A stretch of DNA of 64,000 nt. Origin: Tubiluchus corallicola. Its lineage: Eukaryota > Priapulida > Priapulimorpha > Priapulimorphida > Tubiluchidae. Positions 48,001 through 61,061 of this stretch are shown one piece after another (position 1 is the first letter of the stretch; each line of letters opens with the position of its first letter). The notes under the pieces are model-generated. The model did not search any database, was not told where the DNA came from, and saw only the letters and a program-made list of their open reading frames with translations. Both the position numbers and the translations under genes were made by a program. The stretch is taken from NCBI GenBank assembly GCA_030141605.1, contig JAQGDQ010000032.1:993521-1057520 (forward strand), in the 5' to 3' direction.

Positions 48001-51000
48001 CCAAACTTGCCAAACGAAGTTAAGTGTAAAGAATTCGATCTTTGCATTCCTGGTTCAAATCTAAGCTTACTTTTCAAATTTCTTCCTTTTATTAAGTCAA
48101 ATTCAATAACTGAATTATCATGGATCAATTACATCACTAAGTGATTAGTTCATTTCTTAAATCCAAAATCTTTTCCTTTTCTCACATAAACATTGCATAA
48201 CGGTGCCACACAGCATACGGCCAAAACGCAAGAAAATCTAAAATAATGGGGAAATTAAGAAAGGGGCAAGTAAGCAAATCATTTTACTTTACTTTAAATT
48301 CAGTGATGTACAACATCATCATCTTAACGCTAACTAACTGAGATCTATTTGTTAAAAACATAATTATCCAGCTTCTGTCGATTTTACAGGCATATCAGCA
48401 GCCATTTCTACAATTAAAAAAACTCTATAGCCAGAACACCAAGCAACTTTACACATTTTCAGCCAACTTTAATGACATTTTATTGTTTAGAGTTTTGAAA
48501 GTCAAGATAACAAGAACAGCATTGGTATGATAAATAAATCAAAATATAACAAATTTTATAACACTTTTGTTAAAGGAAGACAGGATGATTTTTCATATAT
48601 AATCCCATTTTCAAGTCCGATAAAAAGTATGCATTTTAACACGATTAACATTGCAAAAGCATTTCTGATAATTAAATAACAGATTAAAAACTTAATTAAT
48701 GACGGGCGAGCCACACTATTGATGACATCACAAACTAACATAATTTTCAACAGCAAAAATATTCTACGAGCGTGTTGCACGTGTTTGCGAAAGCGAAAAT
48801 TGAAGTACAGTGCTACTATAAGATATTCAGTGTGTTGTACTAAAACTAGGCACGTTTTAAGATAAAAATTCAAATTTCAAATTTACCGCTGTGCTCGCGC
48901 ATGAGCTGTCAAAAGTGCGTAGTTTGTCAGAAACTAATACAGCTGAACTGAGAGGTACAGTACCTGTTTTTGTATAATGTGTTTCCAAAATGCAGGCGCT
49001 AGTGCCCGTCTAACTAGTTAATGGCGAAATGCATGTGACAGCGAAGAATTAGTGGCGCAAATGCGAAAATGTATTTGTGTGGTAATAATTCTTTCACGTA
49101 AGCCATTTTTGAAAAAATAGTGTGTTCCCTTTCATATTTTAAAAAGAAGATTGTTTTGACCTACAGTTTAAGATTGGGCCCAGTTTTGCTTTAAGAAAAT
49201 CAACATTTCAACTGAACATTACAGTCGCCTTCAGGTAAAATGACTGTGTTAATTAATCAAAAATGTTAAGTTATGTGAAAATAATATTGCGAATAGTAAT
49301 CAAAGTTTTGGCAAACATGACACTGCTTGGCAACAAATATTTCGAACCTAGTCATCACAAAGTAACAGGACAAATACTAACATGGCAATCTTGTGTTTTT
49401 TATCACAATGAACCTTTTATAAACAGCTCTAACAACCATAACGGTTAAAAACACTAGCACCATTACAGTGATTTTTGAAGTTTTTATTTAAAACTTCCTA
49501 AACAAGAACACACAAGAATAACGTTAAAACTAAAAACTTTTAAAGCGCTTTTATGATTGCAACAATTGAGCAAGATGTGACAGCTAATGTTATTCAGCAT
49601 TAAAAATCATTTAAAACAATTTCTGTAAGACCAATTATTTTTTCAAAAAACAACAAAAATATGTACAAACTTACTAGAGTTTCTTAAACAGCAATTTGAT
49701 TTACAATAAAAAAAACTAACTTACTTTGAACAATAAAAACTTCATTACAGTCTGCAACTATACAAAACACATAACTGACAGGCTCCACCTACCATGAAAA
49801 ATATAAAGCATGCTACACACCTGCTGTGCTTTTTTCAGAGTATCTGAGATCACATTTTTGTCACCAACTGATTCAGAAGTGCTGGATATCACAGCTTTAT
49901 TAGCAGATGAAGATTTTTTATGACTCTGTTCTATAAATGAACCATCACCTGAATCAAATTATAGAAATGAATTCGTTTTAAAGTCACTATAGAATCTTTG
50001 TTTTTAGTTTTCAACATAATTAAAATACAAGCACAAGCCAAGAGCACACAATCAAATTTACAAGTAATTCTTTACTAAAAGACAACCAAAACAAAATGTA
50101 CACAATGTTAGTTATCGCAAATACAATCAATTAGTTGAAATTTTAACAGATTAAATGAAACAAAACTTCTTGTTGTTTTTTGGATGATCGACAGTAATAA
50201 AACCCAGACAGCTTTCAAGATTAAAACTACCAGGTGATTCTTTTCTCTGGTAGCACTGCCCATGTGCCAAATTTGGTTGGCTTTGCCTTAGTGGCCTTAG
50301 AGTTTATACTATGCAAGACATCTGTTACATAATATAAGACACTACTGACCAACAATGTGAACTACATCCAGAATTCAGAAATAAGACAATAAAACTACAT
50401 ACCTTCACCTCCCCCACTGCTGTGTCTCCGCATCAACAAAGGAGCACATTTGCAAGTACAAATTCTCCCTGATTTTGAAGGAAAGATTTCTTGCAGTTCT
50501 TTCTGGAAAACCCTCCTCTGAGTACGTATTGATGTCCCCAAAGCAATATTCCCCGCTTGACATACATAATCGATATCATTTGTTGGAGGTTCTTCATTCT
50601 AAAAATGAAAGGTTAAAATAGTAAGTCATAAACAAAACATTTTCTGAAATGTCAATTCATAACTATGTGATACTGATAAGTTGCAGAATTTGTATCAGTG
50701 GGTGTAACATATTTGGAATAATTTTTAGAAAATTATGACAAACTTAGCTAGAAACATTTGCCAAACAAAACAAAAAGCAGTAGGAAACACAGCCATAACT
50801 AAAATTAGTTAAAATACAGGCATACAGAGAAAACACCCACGCTCTTATAGGGAGTAAACAACTACCTTAATTTCGCTGTCACGCAGTTGGGACTTGGAAT
50901 TTTACAAAAACTAATGCAACACATAAAGCAAATTTGCCACAGCCGGGTGGCTACACTAAACCATTACAATTTGATCAGTTAGAATCCGCAAAGCATAATC

Positions 51001-54000
51001 GAATTTAAATAAGTATTACTGTAGGGGCGAAATGACATTTATTTTCGACCCATCTCTCTACATTGTAGAGGTCTCATCCATACGAAGCCATTGCATAGTG
51101 GCATTGAATATGCCAGGTATAAAACTATCGCTATGGAATGGCCTTGTCGGTTCAGTGGACTGATTTCGCCTCAACACCTGTTCCATAATGACAACTAGCA
51201 TAGAGTACAATGGACTAGCTATCTGGCGAGTTAGTTAATTATATAATTTCACTTTTACTACTCCTTTTTTACGGTTTCTTCACAACTATGCTACGACGGA
51301 GAGAATTAGCACCATCTGCTCCACATTACATTATATTTACAGCAAACTTTGCAAATTAACAGAGACATAAAATTTGCTATGCATAAGATAATTTTATTAA
51401 TATATTATCTTAAAAATAATTATGCTATCAATAAGATCTAAAATAAAATGCTGCGTTAATGAGATGTAATAAGATTCTTATTTACAAAAAGTCAAAAAGG
51501 TCTATATTCAATAACAAACTCTAACAGCAGACAACCACAATTGCAAGTAATAAAACAGTGAAAAGCTGTTCATAAAGGTAATGTTGGATTCTCCTTATGC
51601 AAATTTTGCACAAACGCAGGAATTTTGCAGAGACTGGGATGGTTTTAAATTCATTGATTAAGTTCAATGATAACCCGTTGATACATACAAACTTGAACCA
51701 AAATTAAAAGATAATAAGGGAAGGTGTTGTATATAAACAGCATTTCACTTCGTGACATCATGAATGGTTATATAGGGAAATGTGTGTTAGCCCTTTTTGT
51801 TTTGATAGTAGTTATAATAACGACTCCATTTAAGCGAAACATCATATAAGATTTTTTTATCTTCTTTGCAACTGATGAAATGATTTCAACAGAATGTTCT
51901 CGAAAAGTACTAATAGAAAATTAACAACATAATATGTACAATGTGCAATAGTACAATAATGTACAACACAATATGCACATATTACCTTAATGTTCTACCA
52001 AAACTTTATATTCTATAGCGACCATTACAAAGAGACAATGGAGCTATTTACTTTACGGCTTGACCTCAAGTTTTCCAGAAACTGCTTGAATCAATAGTTT
52101 TTACTGCCTAAGAGGGACAGTTAGAATTCACAGGGCTATAAATCTCGCTGAGGCATTAGTGGAAAATGCTTTATAGAAAATTAGAATTCGCCTGGTATAA
52201 ACGAACACAATTCCCAACTGCCTCATGAAACAAGCATCTTACAGCGACAAATTATTAAAGAAAAATAAGAACACAGATAATATAAATACTGACATGAGAG
52301 GCCTGAAAAGTTATATTCTGAAAGAAAGACACCTAGTTTCTGTTATTTAAAAAATGCAGTGAAAATGAATAACAGTCTGATGCCAATATTTGGCCTATAT
52401 AAAAATATTATTTCAAATAACAGCAAAAGCCCTGAAATCATCTTTAATCATTCTTTCAATATCTACGTAAAACATTACCTTACACTTACATGTAATTAGT
52501 GGAAACTCAATTTATGGCGTCTAGAGATAAACATAGAAAAACGTAACAATAAACGTAACATAGATAAACGTAAACATGGTGACAATAGCCTAAAAATAAC
52601 TACAACAGCTTGACCTTACATTAGAACAATAAATTTAAATACAACATCAAATGAAACTATTGGTTGCAGTACATTCCTTGGTTCTCTGACATTCAATAAA
52701 GTAGTTGCCACCTTTAAAATTTAAAACTTGATTTAATTCTACTTAGTTATCTTGCTTACAATTTCCAAAAGTTACAATTTCCAAAAGCATCAATGGTTCA
52801 TTTAAAATAAAAAATTCCACTAAAATTTCAATAACTATTGTCATTCTACATGATGGAATTATAAAGTAAAATACACTTTTTAGAAGCATATGTACCGGTT
52901 CTTTTAATCTAAAAAAGCCTCTTAATCACAAAAATGGTATTAAAACATTCACAAACATTTCACCAAGAGAGTTTTCTAATTAATGACAGACAAGCAGATA
53001 AAAAACTGATTCACTGGGTGCCTATACAAACCTTTGCTGTCTTTCTTTGACACTTCCAACACACTGTAGCTGTACTGCAATCATAAGGGCCTCCACTAAA
53101 ATTAATAAAATATCAATCTTTAGTTTCTCAAATACAGCTATAAATTTTAAGTGAGCATTTTAAAACTAAGACACTGGACCCCTGGCAAAATGATTTAATG
53201 GAAATGCTATTATATCTGAAACAGTTAGTGCAGGAGCTGTAAGTAATGAAATGTGGAAGGTAGTCTTTTTCTTGAATGCACAGTAGCTTGTTTGGGACAA
53301 AAACTGTAGAAATACCTTTGACGATAGAGAATTTTACATAATATACTGTGTTCTGCATACACACACGCACACATGCATGCACGCACACGTATAGTTATAG
53401 TTATATATGTATATAGTTATACGCAACATACTGACACATATCAAACAGCAATTTCTTTAGGAACTTTATTTAAACTATTAACCTACAAGAAGCTCATTAA
53501 GTATGAATGCATGGGTAATGTCACACTTTGCAGTTTCTATGCACCAACAGTATTAGCTTTAGATATCAGCTAGCACCAAACCATTTCAAATGGCCCAGCA
53601 AATCCTAGCAAAATGCCTATACTAAAACTAGTGTGTCCATTAGTTAATGAGTGGTCATTTCGAGTACTTAACAAACTAATTAACAGGAAGTTCAACAAAA
53701 CAGCTTTTATGCCAGTTTAAAGTGCGTGAGGACCACAGATCAAACAGCAAGTACCAAAATTTTGCGGACCCATGAGCACTTAGTTAACAGCAATAGAAGG
53801 TTCATGCCAGAATGTTATGTAGGTAATTGACCTCTATTCACATAATAGATACAGCCAAAACAGAAAACTTTAAGTCATCATTTAATGCTCAAGTAAGCAG
53901 CTCTGTGTCATGAACTCTTTCAAATTCTTGTCTGAGGTTATGGAAGTTATAGCACTATAATACAATATTTAACATGTGTTGTATATTTAACATATTGAAA

Positions 54001-54650
54001 CATATACCATCTGGATTATATCACAGACAGATAAACACCTATACTAACTTACATTTTTGTGCAAGTTAGTAACAAAAAATATTTTACATCCAAAACACAT
54101 ACAGACGGTGACATAAATTGTTAACACAAATAATACAAATTATTTGCAACAGTATGATCAACACAGGGTAGTAATGGTACTTTAATATTTTAGATTTTTA
54201 TTAAACCGTAAAATTTTAAATTACTAAAATCATCGGTGAATGCTGGCTTTACCTGTAATTCACACTCTTTATGTCTAAAGCAAATCCTAGTTGTATTATA
54301 CAGCATTAATTTTCTATGTTTAGAGTTACTTCCTATAGCTATAATTTATAAAAAATAATGAAGTCGGAATAAAATTAAAAATTTGCTATTTTCATCTTCC
54401 ATCTGATATAACAGTAACACATACCAGGCATTCACTACAGACGACATGGGCCAGCTACGTCATTTAACGTGGTTAGTTGAATTTTATTACTTTCAATGTT
54501 CTTCATTCGTTCAATAATGCACATTCAATATAATTTGATCAATTAATTATCTTACAGTTTGTCATTTTCTGGTGGAATAACAATCCCTCCAGGCTTCAGT
54601 CCCAAGCCGTCACCAAGGTCCCCACTTTGCATATCATCTTCTCTTTTCAT
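42091..54650 (-). CDS. CCDC125: CCDC125-like coiled-coil protein, twelve coding exons
   Basis: Coding exons on the minus strand: 54650-54556, 53095-53032, 50598-50403, 49948-49821, 47863-47777, 47091-47029, 46143-45975, 45570-45455, 45064-44963, 43799-43625, 43102-42984 and 42204-42091. They join in phase to 475 residues (human 511). Diagnostic matches to human CCDC125 are GDLGDGLGLKPGG near the N-terminus, the coiled coil from QSQLEGKLRAIKILQ through SWEEKFDRICCENAAL, and the cysteine patch LDACHCGHDVPCMCARK. ALKQEV, ADVYKAAFEEQLQR and IIRSIADM follow. An extra CxxC (CWKC) is encoded by the 53 kb exon and a CTCKC by the 50.5 kb exon. Human CCDC125 has been linked to cell-motility control through Rho-family GTPases; that role is inferred. 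The start ATG is the first in frame after a stop in the putative 5' UTR exon near 58.8 kb. A phase-breaking 49-nt candidate exon lies at 46873-46921. Confidence 0.92.
44378..44560. repeat. Minisatellite, about seven copies of a 26-27 bp unit
   Basis: Units of the form gatgtgagatgactgttatg plus acatct are tandemly arranged: three of 27, three of 26 and one partial of 24 bases, with graded substitutions from left to right. It lies in the CCDC125 intron between the exons at 43.7 and 45.0 kb. Confidence 0.95.
46873..46921 (-). other. Candidate extra CCDC125 exon that breaks the reading frame
   Basis: A 49-nt segment has a good acceptor (TTTCAG) and donor (CAG/GTATCA) and encodes a helical peptide QKSAEAFAICTQIKTQ that would lead in phase into the next exon. 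The exon before it ends in phase 0, while this segment needs two preceding bases, so inclusion shifts the frame. Either it is not an exon, or it is a regulated poison exon, or one base is wrong in the assembly. Confidence 0.35.
53358..53390. repeat. (AC/GCAC)n simple repeat
   Basis: Alternating acac, gcac and gcatg units in CCDC125 intron 1. Confidence 0.8.
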
Positions 54651-55599
54651 TTTGTGACGGCTATAGTGTTCTAAAACAGACAGCAAAAAATCACAAAACT
54701 GTAGTCCCTGAAGCTTTTACCTCAATTAAGCATGTTTAAAGTGAATGAAACTCCTGGTGTCAAATGTTTAATAAGTGTTTCTTCCCGATAATAGCGATAA
54801 AACATCATTGATTTCAGGACAATCCAAGTGTCTATTACGGAGATTTTATAAAGTGCCCTTCCTTTACAGAGGACAGACCTTCTTAAAAGAGCAAGGTGCA
54901 CAAATTTCAAAGTATACAGGCCTTGCAGTTCAGGACTTAATTTCACAGGACTAGCTCTAAAATTTACAAGAAAAGTCTATGGCTCAAAAAGAACGAAAGA
55001 CAAAATTGCTTTGATAGCCAAAAAACAGGGGTAACACTGAATGTTTAATGTTACCTTTCTTTTGCACTAATTTAATTTAGAAAAAATGTGCATTACTTAT
55101 TGGCATCAAGAGTCGAGAACGTTTAAAGCAGAGCAGTAAGCTACAACAGCCTAATCTAGGTATAGTGTATGTTTACATACATCTTTGGATAAAAGCAGAG
55201 ATTTTGCATATGCACTTTATTTGCAGATATGCTATTCTCTGAAGGAAATTAGAGAATATCTTCACCATCAGATTTTAATGCACAAGAAATCAAGAATTAA
55301 AACCTTATCTCCCACAACTAGCAAAAGACAAGTTCAAAACATTTAGATGAACACCAAAAGTGAAAAAATGAATCAAAAGCTAAAGATCATGTTTGGAACA
55401 ATGTGTAGATAGTAAAACACCTCTGCAAAGAAATGGAAAACATTCAAAAAAAATTAACTCCAACTGGTTGCAGGTCTTTCAAACATATTCCAATTCACCT
55501 GTACTGCACTGTGCTGTTAAATAACTACATTTTTACTGTATAGAATGGTGCATTACATATACAACCAGATTAGAAAAATTTATAAAATGTCTTAAGAAA

Positions 55600-56060
55600 A
55601 AGCAGAGTCCTAATGACTACCTAATGCTTCCTTTTAAAGCATTAAGCCATTAGGTCTTGTAAATATTTAAATAACCTTCACACACTTTCACACAGAGCTC
55701 TTTTTAACAATTTTTACTAAATTTTACCAGCCTGTTGTATTTTTAGCAGTTTTATTTGAAATTCTGATTCTTACAACACAAGACAAAGCACTAATTATCA
55801 TTTCATCCAATGTAGCACCTGTAGGTGACATGCATTTCAGGAAATATTTAATTAAATACTACTGCATCTTCATACAAGACAAAATTTCACCTAATATTAT
55901 ATCATCAAAATTTGCACAGTTTTTAAATCAAACAATAAAAAGTTTAGTTTATATCTTTATACTGAAGAAATATTGCCAATACCCACATTTGATGACACAC
56001 AAATAACATTTCCAATGAACAAGCATACGTTTTTAATTTTAGGATGTCCAGAGATATTTG
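55600..56060 (+). mobile_element. LINE 3' end, copy A
   Basis: Degraded plus-strand remnants of a LINE C-terminus (a YNTRQ-like motif near 55775 and a phrase corresponding to ...IKYY near 55850) align along their length with the copy at 60290-60720. The shared phrases include acaacacaagacaaa, taaatactactgc and aaacaataaaaagttta. It lies in the putative 5' UTR intron of CCDC125. Confidence 0.55.
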
Positions 56061-56249
56061 TGGGTGGCCTATTATAACCTCTGCTTCTTGGGTCTCCTGT
56101 CATTTTTTCAAAGTTGTATTAAACTTGACCAAATTATTTAAAAAAGAATTTTAGGTATCTGGAAGCACCCATGTTGCTGAAGCTGTGCCCATCATTATAC
56201 AGATGTAATATAACTTTCGACAAGGCAAGATCAAATTAGAACTATACAC

Positions 56250-56622
56250 AGAACTCGATATGGAGCTACTAGGTTAGTCCCAAGCAGACAAGGGAAAGAA
56301 TATCCACAATGGTTCAAGGAGTTAGAACTGGTCACCTTGAAATACAAGGAAAACAGGCATGACTGACATGATGCAGGTTACATTGAACACTGCATTGCAT
56401 GGGATAGATAGACTTCATTTGGACAGGCATATAAGCACATAGGACACACAAAGAACCAGAGGACACATATTTAAGCTGTTTAAGACAAGGCTGCATGGAA
56501 GATGGAGCAAAAGGAAAGATGTATTTGCCTATAGAGCTGTTAACACCTGGAATAAACAGCCTTCACGTGTAGTCGGGTCCACCAGTCTAGCTCAATTCAA
56601 GGCTCGTTTGGACAAACACTGA
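56250..56622 (+). mobile_element. LINE 3' end with readable C-terminal peptide (CR1-like)
   Basis: From 56449 to the TGA at 56620-56622 the plus strand is open and ends a protein with RTRGHIFKLFKTRL, a VFAYRAVNTWNKQP block and FKARLDKH at the very end. This pattern is typical of the last 60 residues of CR1-like LINE polyproteins. The upstream part is broken by stops. It is from a different LINE family than copies A and B. Confidence 0.7.
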
Positions 56623-57362
56623 CAAAATCATCCAGAAAAATATATTGATCCTAAGTTGACAGTTTAGCTAGGATATATGAAGTACTCCACTGGTGGTTAC
56701 TTCATAAATTTTTAGTTATTTACAATGCATTAGAAAAAGTAGCTCGGATCAATAGCAAAACGTGCTAAATCCCAATGGAATGATTATGGATTATTAAATT
56801 TACAAAAAACATAACAAGAATAACGTAATTATCACAATAAGAGAGCTGATACAATTAACTTTTGAACACAAAAGGTATTAAAACAGTATTATAGATACTG
56901 CACTCTTCTGTTAAATTTCTGCACAGTGGTATGCCTGTGGGCGGGCCAAAATAAGAGAATCTTGGTTTGAACAGTATTTTATTAACAAATCTAATAAGCA
57001 ACATAGATCCATTTGAAGAGAAGACAAAATAGAATGTTAATGGGACTGGGTAACAGGTTCAGAAGAACCTATATTAAATCCTCTCCACAAAAGATTTCAC
57101 CGTTCAATACAGTTTAACATACATATGATACTTAAGTTTGTTTCGTGTTGATTATCAATAAAAGAGGCGAAAAACATTGAATATGAATGTCACGGAGGAG
57201 TGATGAAAGTAATTTGAGATGATAAAAATTAGTGAGGTGTATGGAGTACTTAATAAGTTATAAAATGCCATTAAGGATGAGCAAGATCGTGTGAATCGTT
57301 TACTATGAATAATGAATTGCACAGCGGACAAAATTATCATTATTTAGTGCTACTACGTAAGA

Positions 57363-57593
57363 CTAATTACCAAACAGCAATATATTATCATCATTATGAA
57401 TGTCAGCTGAAAATGGATTGATAATTTCAATACGTGAATTCTGAAACAGATGACACTTGAAAACGTAATGATGAGGATCTTTCAAAGAAGCTCCACACTG
57501 GCAATGTGGAGAAGCAACTAAGTGATAAGCATACACGTGAGTTTCAAGTAGGCTACAACCCAGCCTCATCCTAGCAGAGATGAATTTGACCAA
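57363..57593 (-). mobile_element. LINE C-terminal zinc-knuckle-like remnant
   Basis: The minus-strand peptide contains ARMRLGCSLLETHVYAYHL, then CQCGASLKDPHHYVFKC, the C-x-C...H...C arrangement found after the RT/RNase H in several non-LTR retrotransposons. No RT is adjacent. Confidence 0.6.
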
Positions 57594-58813
57594 TCCTGGT
57601 CTCTATGTAGTAAACTGAAAGAGGTTTACTTGTTCTGAATTCTTCTAAGTTGTTCATCATGTTCTTAAACAGTCTTATAGGGCTGAGATGGTTAAGTGTT
57701 TAAGCGTTTAGCTGACACCTGACTCAGTAACCATTTAGATAATCACCAACCATTTAACCATTACTTAGCAAAGATTTCTACGCATCCATGTTAATGAAAC
57801 CTTGTATCATTTCTGAGTTGGTGTACGCAGTTAGCAATGTCCCGTCTACATTTACAACATTGCTTCAATTGAACAGGTTGCCTAAAAAATGTCTAAACGG
57901 TAAATTGCAAAAAGTTTTCCATCTCGTGTATGTTACGAAAATGCCGCCATGTTGGACATTCTCACTGTCGCGTGTTAGATTTGAATCACACCATGTCATG
58001 TGTATTCGATATTTTCTAATATGTATGCCTTCATTGGGATTGGCTAACCGTTCGCAATTAATAATGGTTGAATGGTTAGTTAAAAAACCTAACTGTCTCA
58101 CCTCTACTGTCTTAGCGAGTACGCACTTTTCAAGTTGTATGGAAGGTCATTCCATATGTTAACAGACAAAAACATAAACGAGTTATGGAACAACGTTGTT
58201 TCTGCATAGTCTAGAAAAACGATGCGAGTTACGAAAAGCATAATTAGAAGTGAACTGCCCAATTTTTAGAAGGAAGCATATATATAAGTCGTAAAATAGT
58301 CATTAGTGCTAATGTTGTCTATTAAATGACAGACGGGAAATAAATCTTGTCTTTGTCAGTTTGTCTTTTCCTGGTTAAATAGTGAGGGTCAAACACAAAA
58401 AAGAGAATATTGTATTGGCGCTGTCCAGATAAATGGCAAATTGGGAAAAAAGAACACACTGAATATAACGAAAGCTATAACAACAAATATGGTCAGTTTC
58501 ACGTGATCATGTATACTCCCTTGCCTGCATGATTAGGCCTAATAATGTACACCGGTAAAAAAGCAACGTGATTGTGAGATAAAGTGAATTGCAAACTATC
58601 ACCACACTAAACGTAATGCAAGCCGTAAACGTACTTGCGTCGCCATCTACTTACAAGAACATTAGTGACGTACCAAAACTAAGCTAATCAGTAGTACTAG
58701 AGCACTCTAAATGGTAGCACCTAATAACTAACGGTATGGCACTTCAGTCTAGAATGCACCGCAAACTAAAAGTAAAACAGTATATTAAGTATGCAATTTA
58801 AAAACACACTTAC

Positions 58814-58960
58814 CACTACTGCGCACAACGCACTACGAAATTACAGTTACGACATCGTAGTAACCTTAACCTAGCGGCACAGCGATAGAAACAGGGTGCA
58901 CATTTTACACTATAAAATGAATTACGTGAGCAACAGACTACGATCAGAGAACAGACGTGC
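58814..58960 (-). promoter_or_regulatory. Putative CCDC125 first (5' UTR) exon and promoter area
   Basis: A strong donor (GTG/GTAAGTG at 58813) is downstream of short minus-strand sequence with an in-frame TAG and no usable ATG. Splicing to the acceptor at 54671 would place the first in-frame ATG at 54648-54650. The 5' limit is a guess. Other first exons are possible. Confidence 0.4.
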
Positions 58961-59061
58961 GAGAATTCGCCGAGAAATGCTGTATAAGCAAATTGGCAAT
59001 CTTGACCAGCTAATGATTTCAGGCGTGTGCAGGAGCTAGTTGTTTTAGGCAGACTGGCTGG

Positions 59062-59373
59062 TCATGCACTCCAAGAACCTGCATGTAGTACAGTGTTAGC
59101 GGAAGCGTAACAAATATGCGTTTTCTGTCTGTCTATAGTAAGTTTATAACAACATGACTCAGAACATTTTCCAGTCTCAGGGCACCGTACTCCCCCACCA
59201 CAGAGCATGTAAAGAAAACAATCTCCCATGGATGAGTCCTTGCTAACGCTAACTGTTAAAACAAATTCTTTCTGCTCCCCCCCCCGCACTCTGTCTCCAA
59301 GGCATATTGCCTGGCAAAGAAGGCAAAGGTGGCACCACTTTATAGCAGTGATCATTGGCTTTTGGTTATGCAC
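59062..59373 (-). other. Unassigned cysteine-rich open frame
   Basis: A 103-codon minus-strand frame has about ten cysteines, including CHLCLLC and GGGVRCPETGKCSESCC. I do not recognise the family, there is no signal peptide at its start, and no splice partner was identified. It may be chance, a transposon piece, or an exon of an unknown secreted protein. Confidence 0.2.
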
Positions 59374-59599
59374 ATTCCAGCATAATGTTTCGAATGTGGC
59401 AATTGATCGGCATTAAACCAGTGGAAATGATCAATTGATCATGGCATGCAGTTAACTTTCATGCACTTAAAAGTCTAGGTAGGTGCTGGAGGTTGCTGCA
59501 GAAAGGGGTTCATCTAAATCTATGATGGATCAACAGTGTTGACAAGGACTACGATGTTGATGTCCACCACCAGCACTACAACAAAAATGATAACATTAA

Positions 59600-59680
59600 T
59601 AACAACCATGCAGGAACAATGATGACAATAACAACAGCAAAAAAACTGATGACAACATCAACAACAACAACAGTGTTATA
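59600..59680. repeat. (AAC)n-like simple sequence
   Basis: Interrupted acaacaaca/gatgacaac runs; no other feature. Confidence 0.7.
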
Positions 59681-59879
59681 GTGCTCAATTTTCTTATTGT
59701 TACTGTTATTTGTTAGTAATTTAATCATTATTATTGATTAGGATTTTATATCAGCATTTTTATTTATGAGAAACAACACTTGCACAGATCTCAAAACTGG
59801 AAGTAGGTAAATAAAAACCACAACGCAACGCAAGGAGAAATAAATACATAAATGTAAAAAAAAACATATACTTGCTATG

Positions 59880-60260
59880 GGAGAATCGCAACATGGATTT
59901 GTACAAGGATGTTCATGCTTAATCAACCTACCAACTTTATGAATGATGTTAAAATAGTTATTGATGAAGGCAAGTCATTATATTTGTGGTTATAATACTT
60001 ACACTTTGTTAAAGCCTTTGAAAGTCACACATCAAAGGTTTTTAAAAAGTATACTATTATGGTAGGCAACTGGCAAATTGATAGGTTGGTGACTGACCGG
60101 ACAAAAACAAGGATTTGGGTACTTTGGGAAAGTGTGTTACATGACTAGAGTAGAGTTGCATTTGTTAGAAAAGAGAAAGATTTGTGCATCAGCATCAAGA
60201 AAATCAGCCACTAATGGCTTGAAATCTGCCGGCCATGACATACATCTAGATTAGAAAAAG
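59880..60260 (+). mobile_element. LINE reverse-transcriptase remnant
   Basis: Shifting plus-strand frames match the first RT blocks of CR1-like LINEs: an HGF...CSCLINLPT-like start (59890-59930), a VIDEGKS piece and an F-VKAFES piece (about 60005-60030). The palm motifs are missing, and copy B of the 3' end follows directly, so the catalytic part was deleted. Confidence 0.6.
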
Positions 60261-60289
60261 TTTGAATATTACAGAAAAAAAGAATTACA

Positions 60290-60720
60290 GAAATATTACA
60301 GACTGCATGATGCCCCTTTTCAAAGCCCTAAAGCAATTATGCCTTGTGGATATAAATAACTTTCAGACAATCTTATGTATAAATATCATAATAATCTTCA
60401 CCAGAATGTTCTGACTACTTCATTCGAAACTCTGATCTTCACTCTTACAACACTAGACAAAATAAAAATTATTATTTCATTTAAAGTAGCACAGATATAA
60501 ATTCTCGATTAAATATCATTGCCTCCTCATATGGAATAATATTTCACGGGACGTTAAATTATTGAAATCTGTATCAATCTTTAATCAAAACATAGAAAGT
60601 TTATCTTAAACCTCTATATTATACAACTAGATAACACTGAAATAAGAACTTTGGTCACAACATCGTAATGTTTTCTTGGAACAAGCAGTAGCTTTTAATC
60701 TTGAAATAGTAGTGTACAAA
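60290..60720 (+). mobile_element. LINE 3' end, copy B
   Basis: This contains SIKYHCLLIWNNISRDVKLL (about 60510-60570), the WN-x-(I/L)-x-x-(D/E)(I/V)-type block near the LINE C-terminus. It is related over about 430 bp to copy A at 55600-56060. Together with the RT remnant just upstream it is probably one internally deleted element. Confidence 0.65.
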
Positions 60721-61061
60721 ATTACTAACGACGAACAACTAAAAAATACTGTTTCATAAAATTATTATAAAAATACCTCTGGGTGGCCTGCCATGAGCCA
60801 CAGCTTCCTAGATCTTCCATCATTATTTTCTTTAATGACAGTGATCATTTTCACATAATTATTTTATTTCACCAATTAATATATTGTATTTCAAATTGTG
60901 TGCCAATCAATGTGATTATGATATGTGTTAAATCATTAAAATTGAATTTGAATTGCAAATACTTCCAAATAATGAATTCTAATCAAGCATTAGTGTTCAT
61001 GGAAATAAAAAAGGGTTGCAATGATTTTGCTTGATTAACCTCTACATTTACCACTCATATT

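Noticed and set aside
48556-48873. 105-codon minus-strand open frame
   Set aside because: Hydrophobic low-complexity translation in a CCDC125 intron, with no homology recognised and no fitting splice phase.
51130-51190. tRNA-derived SINE around ggttcagtggactg
   Set aside because: The arms do not fold into a cloverleaf and the B-box match is too weak.
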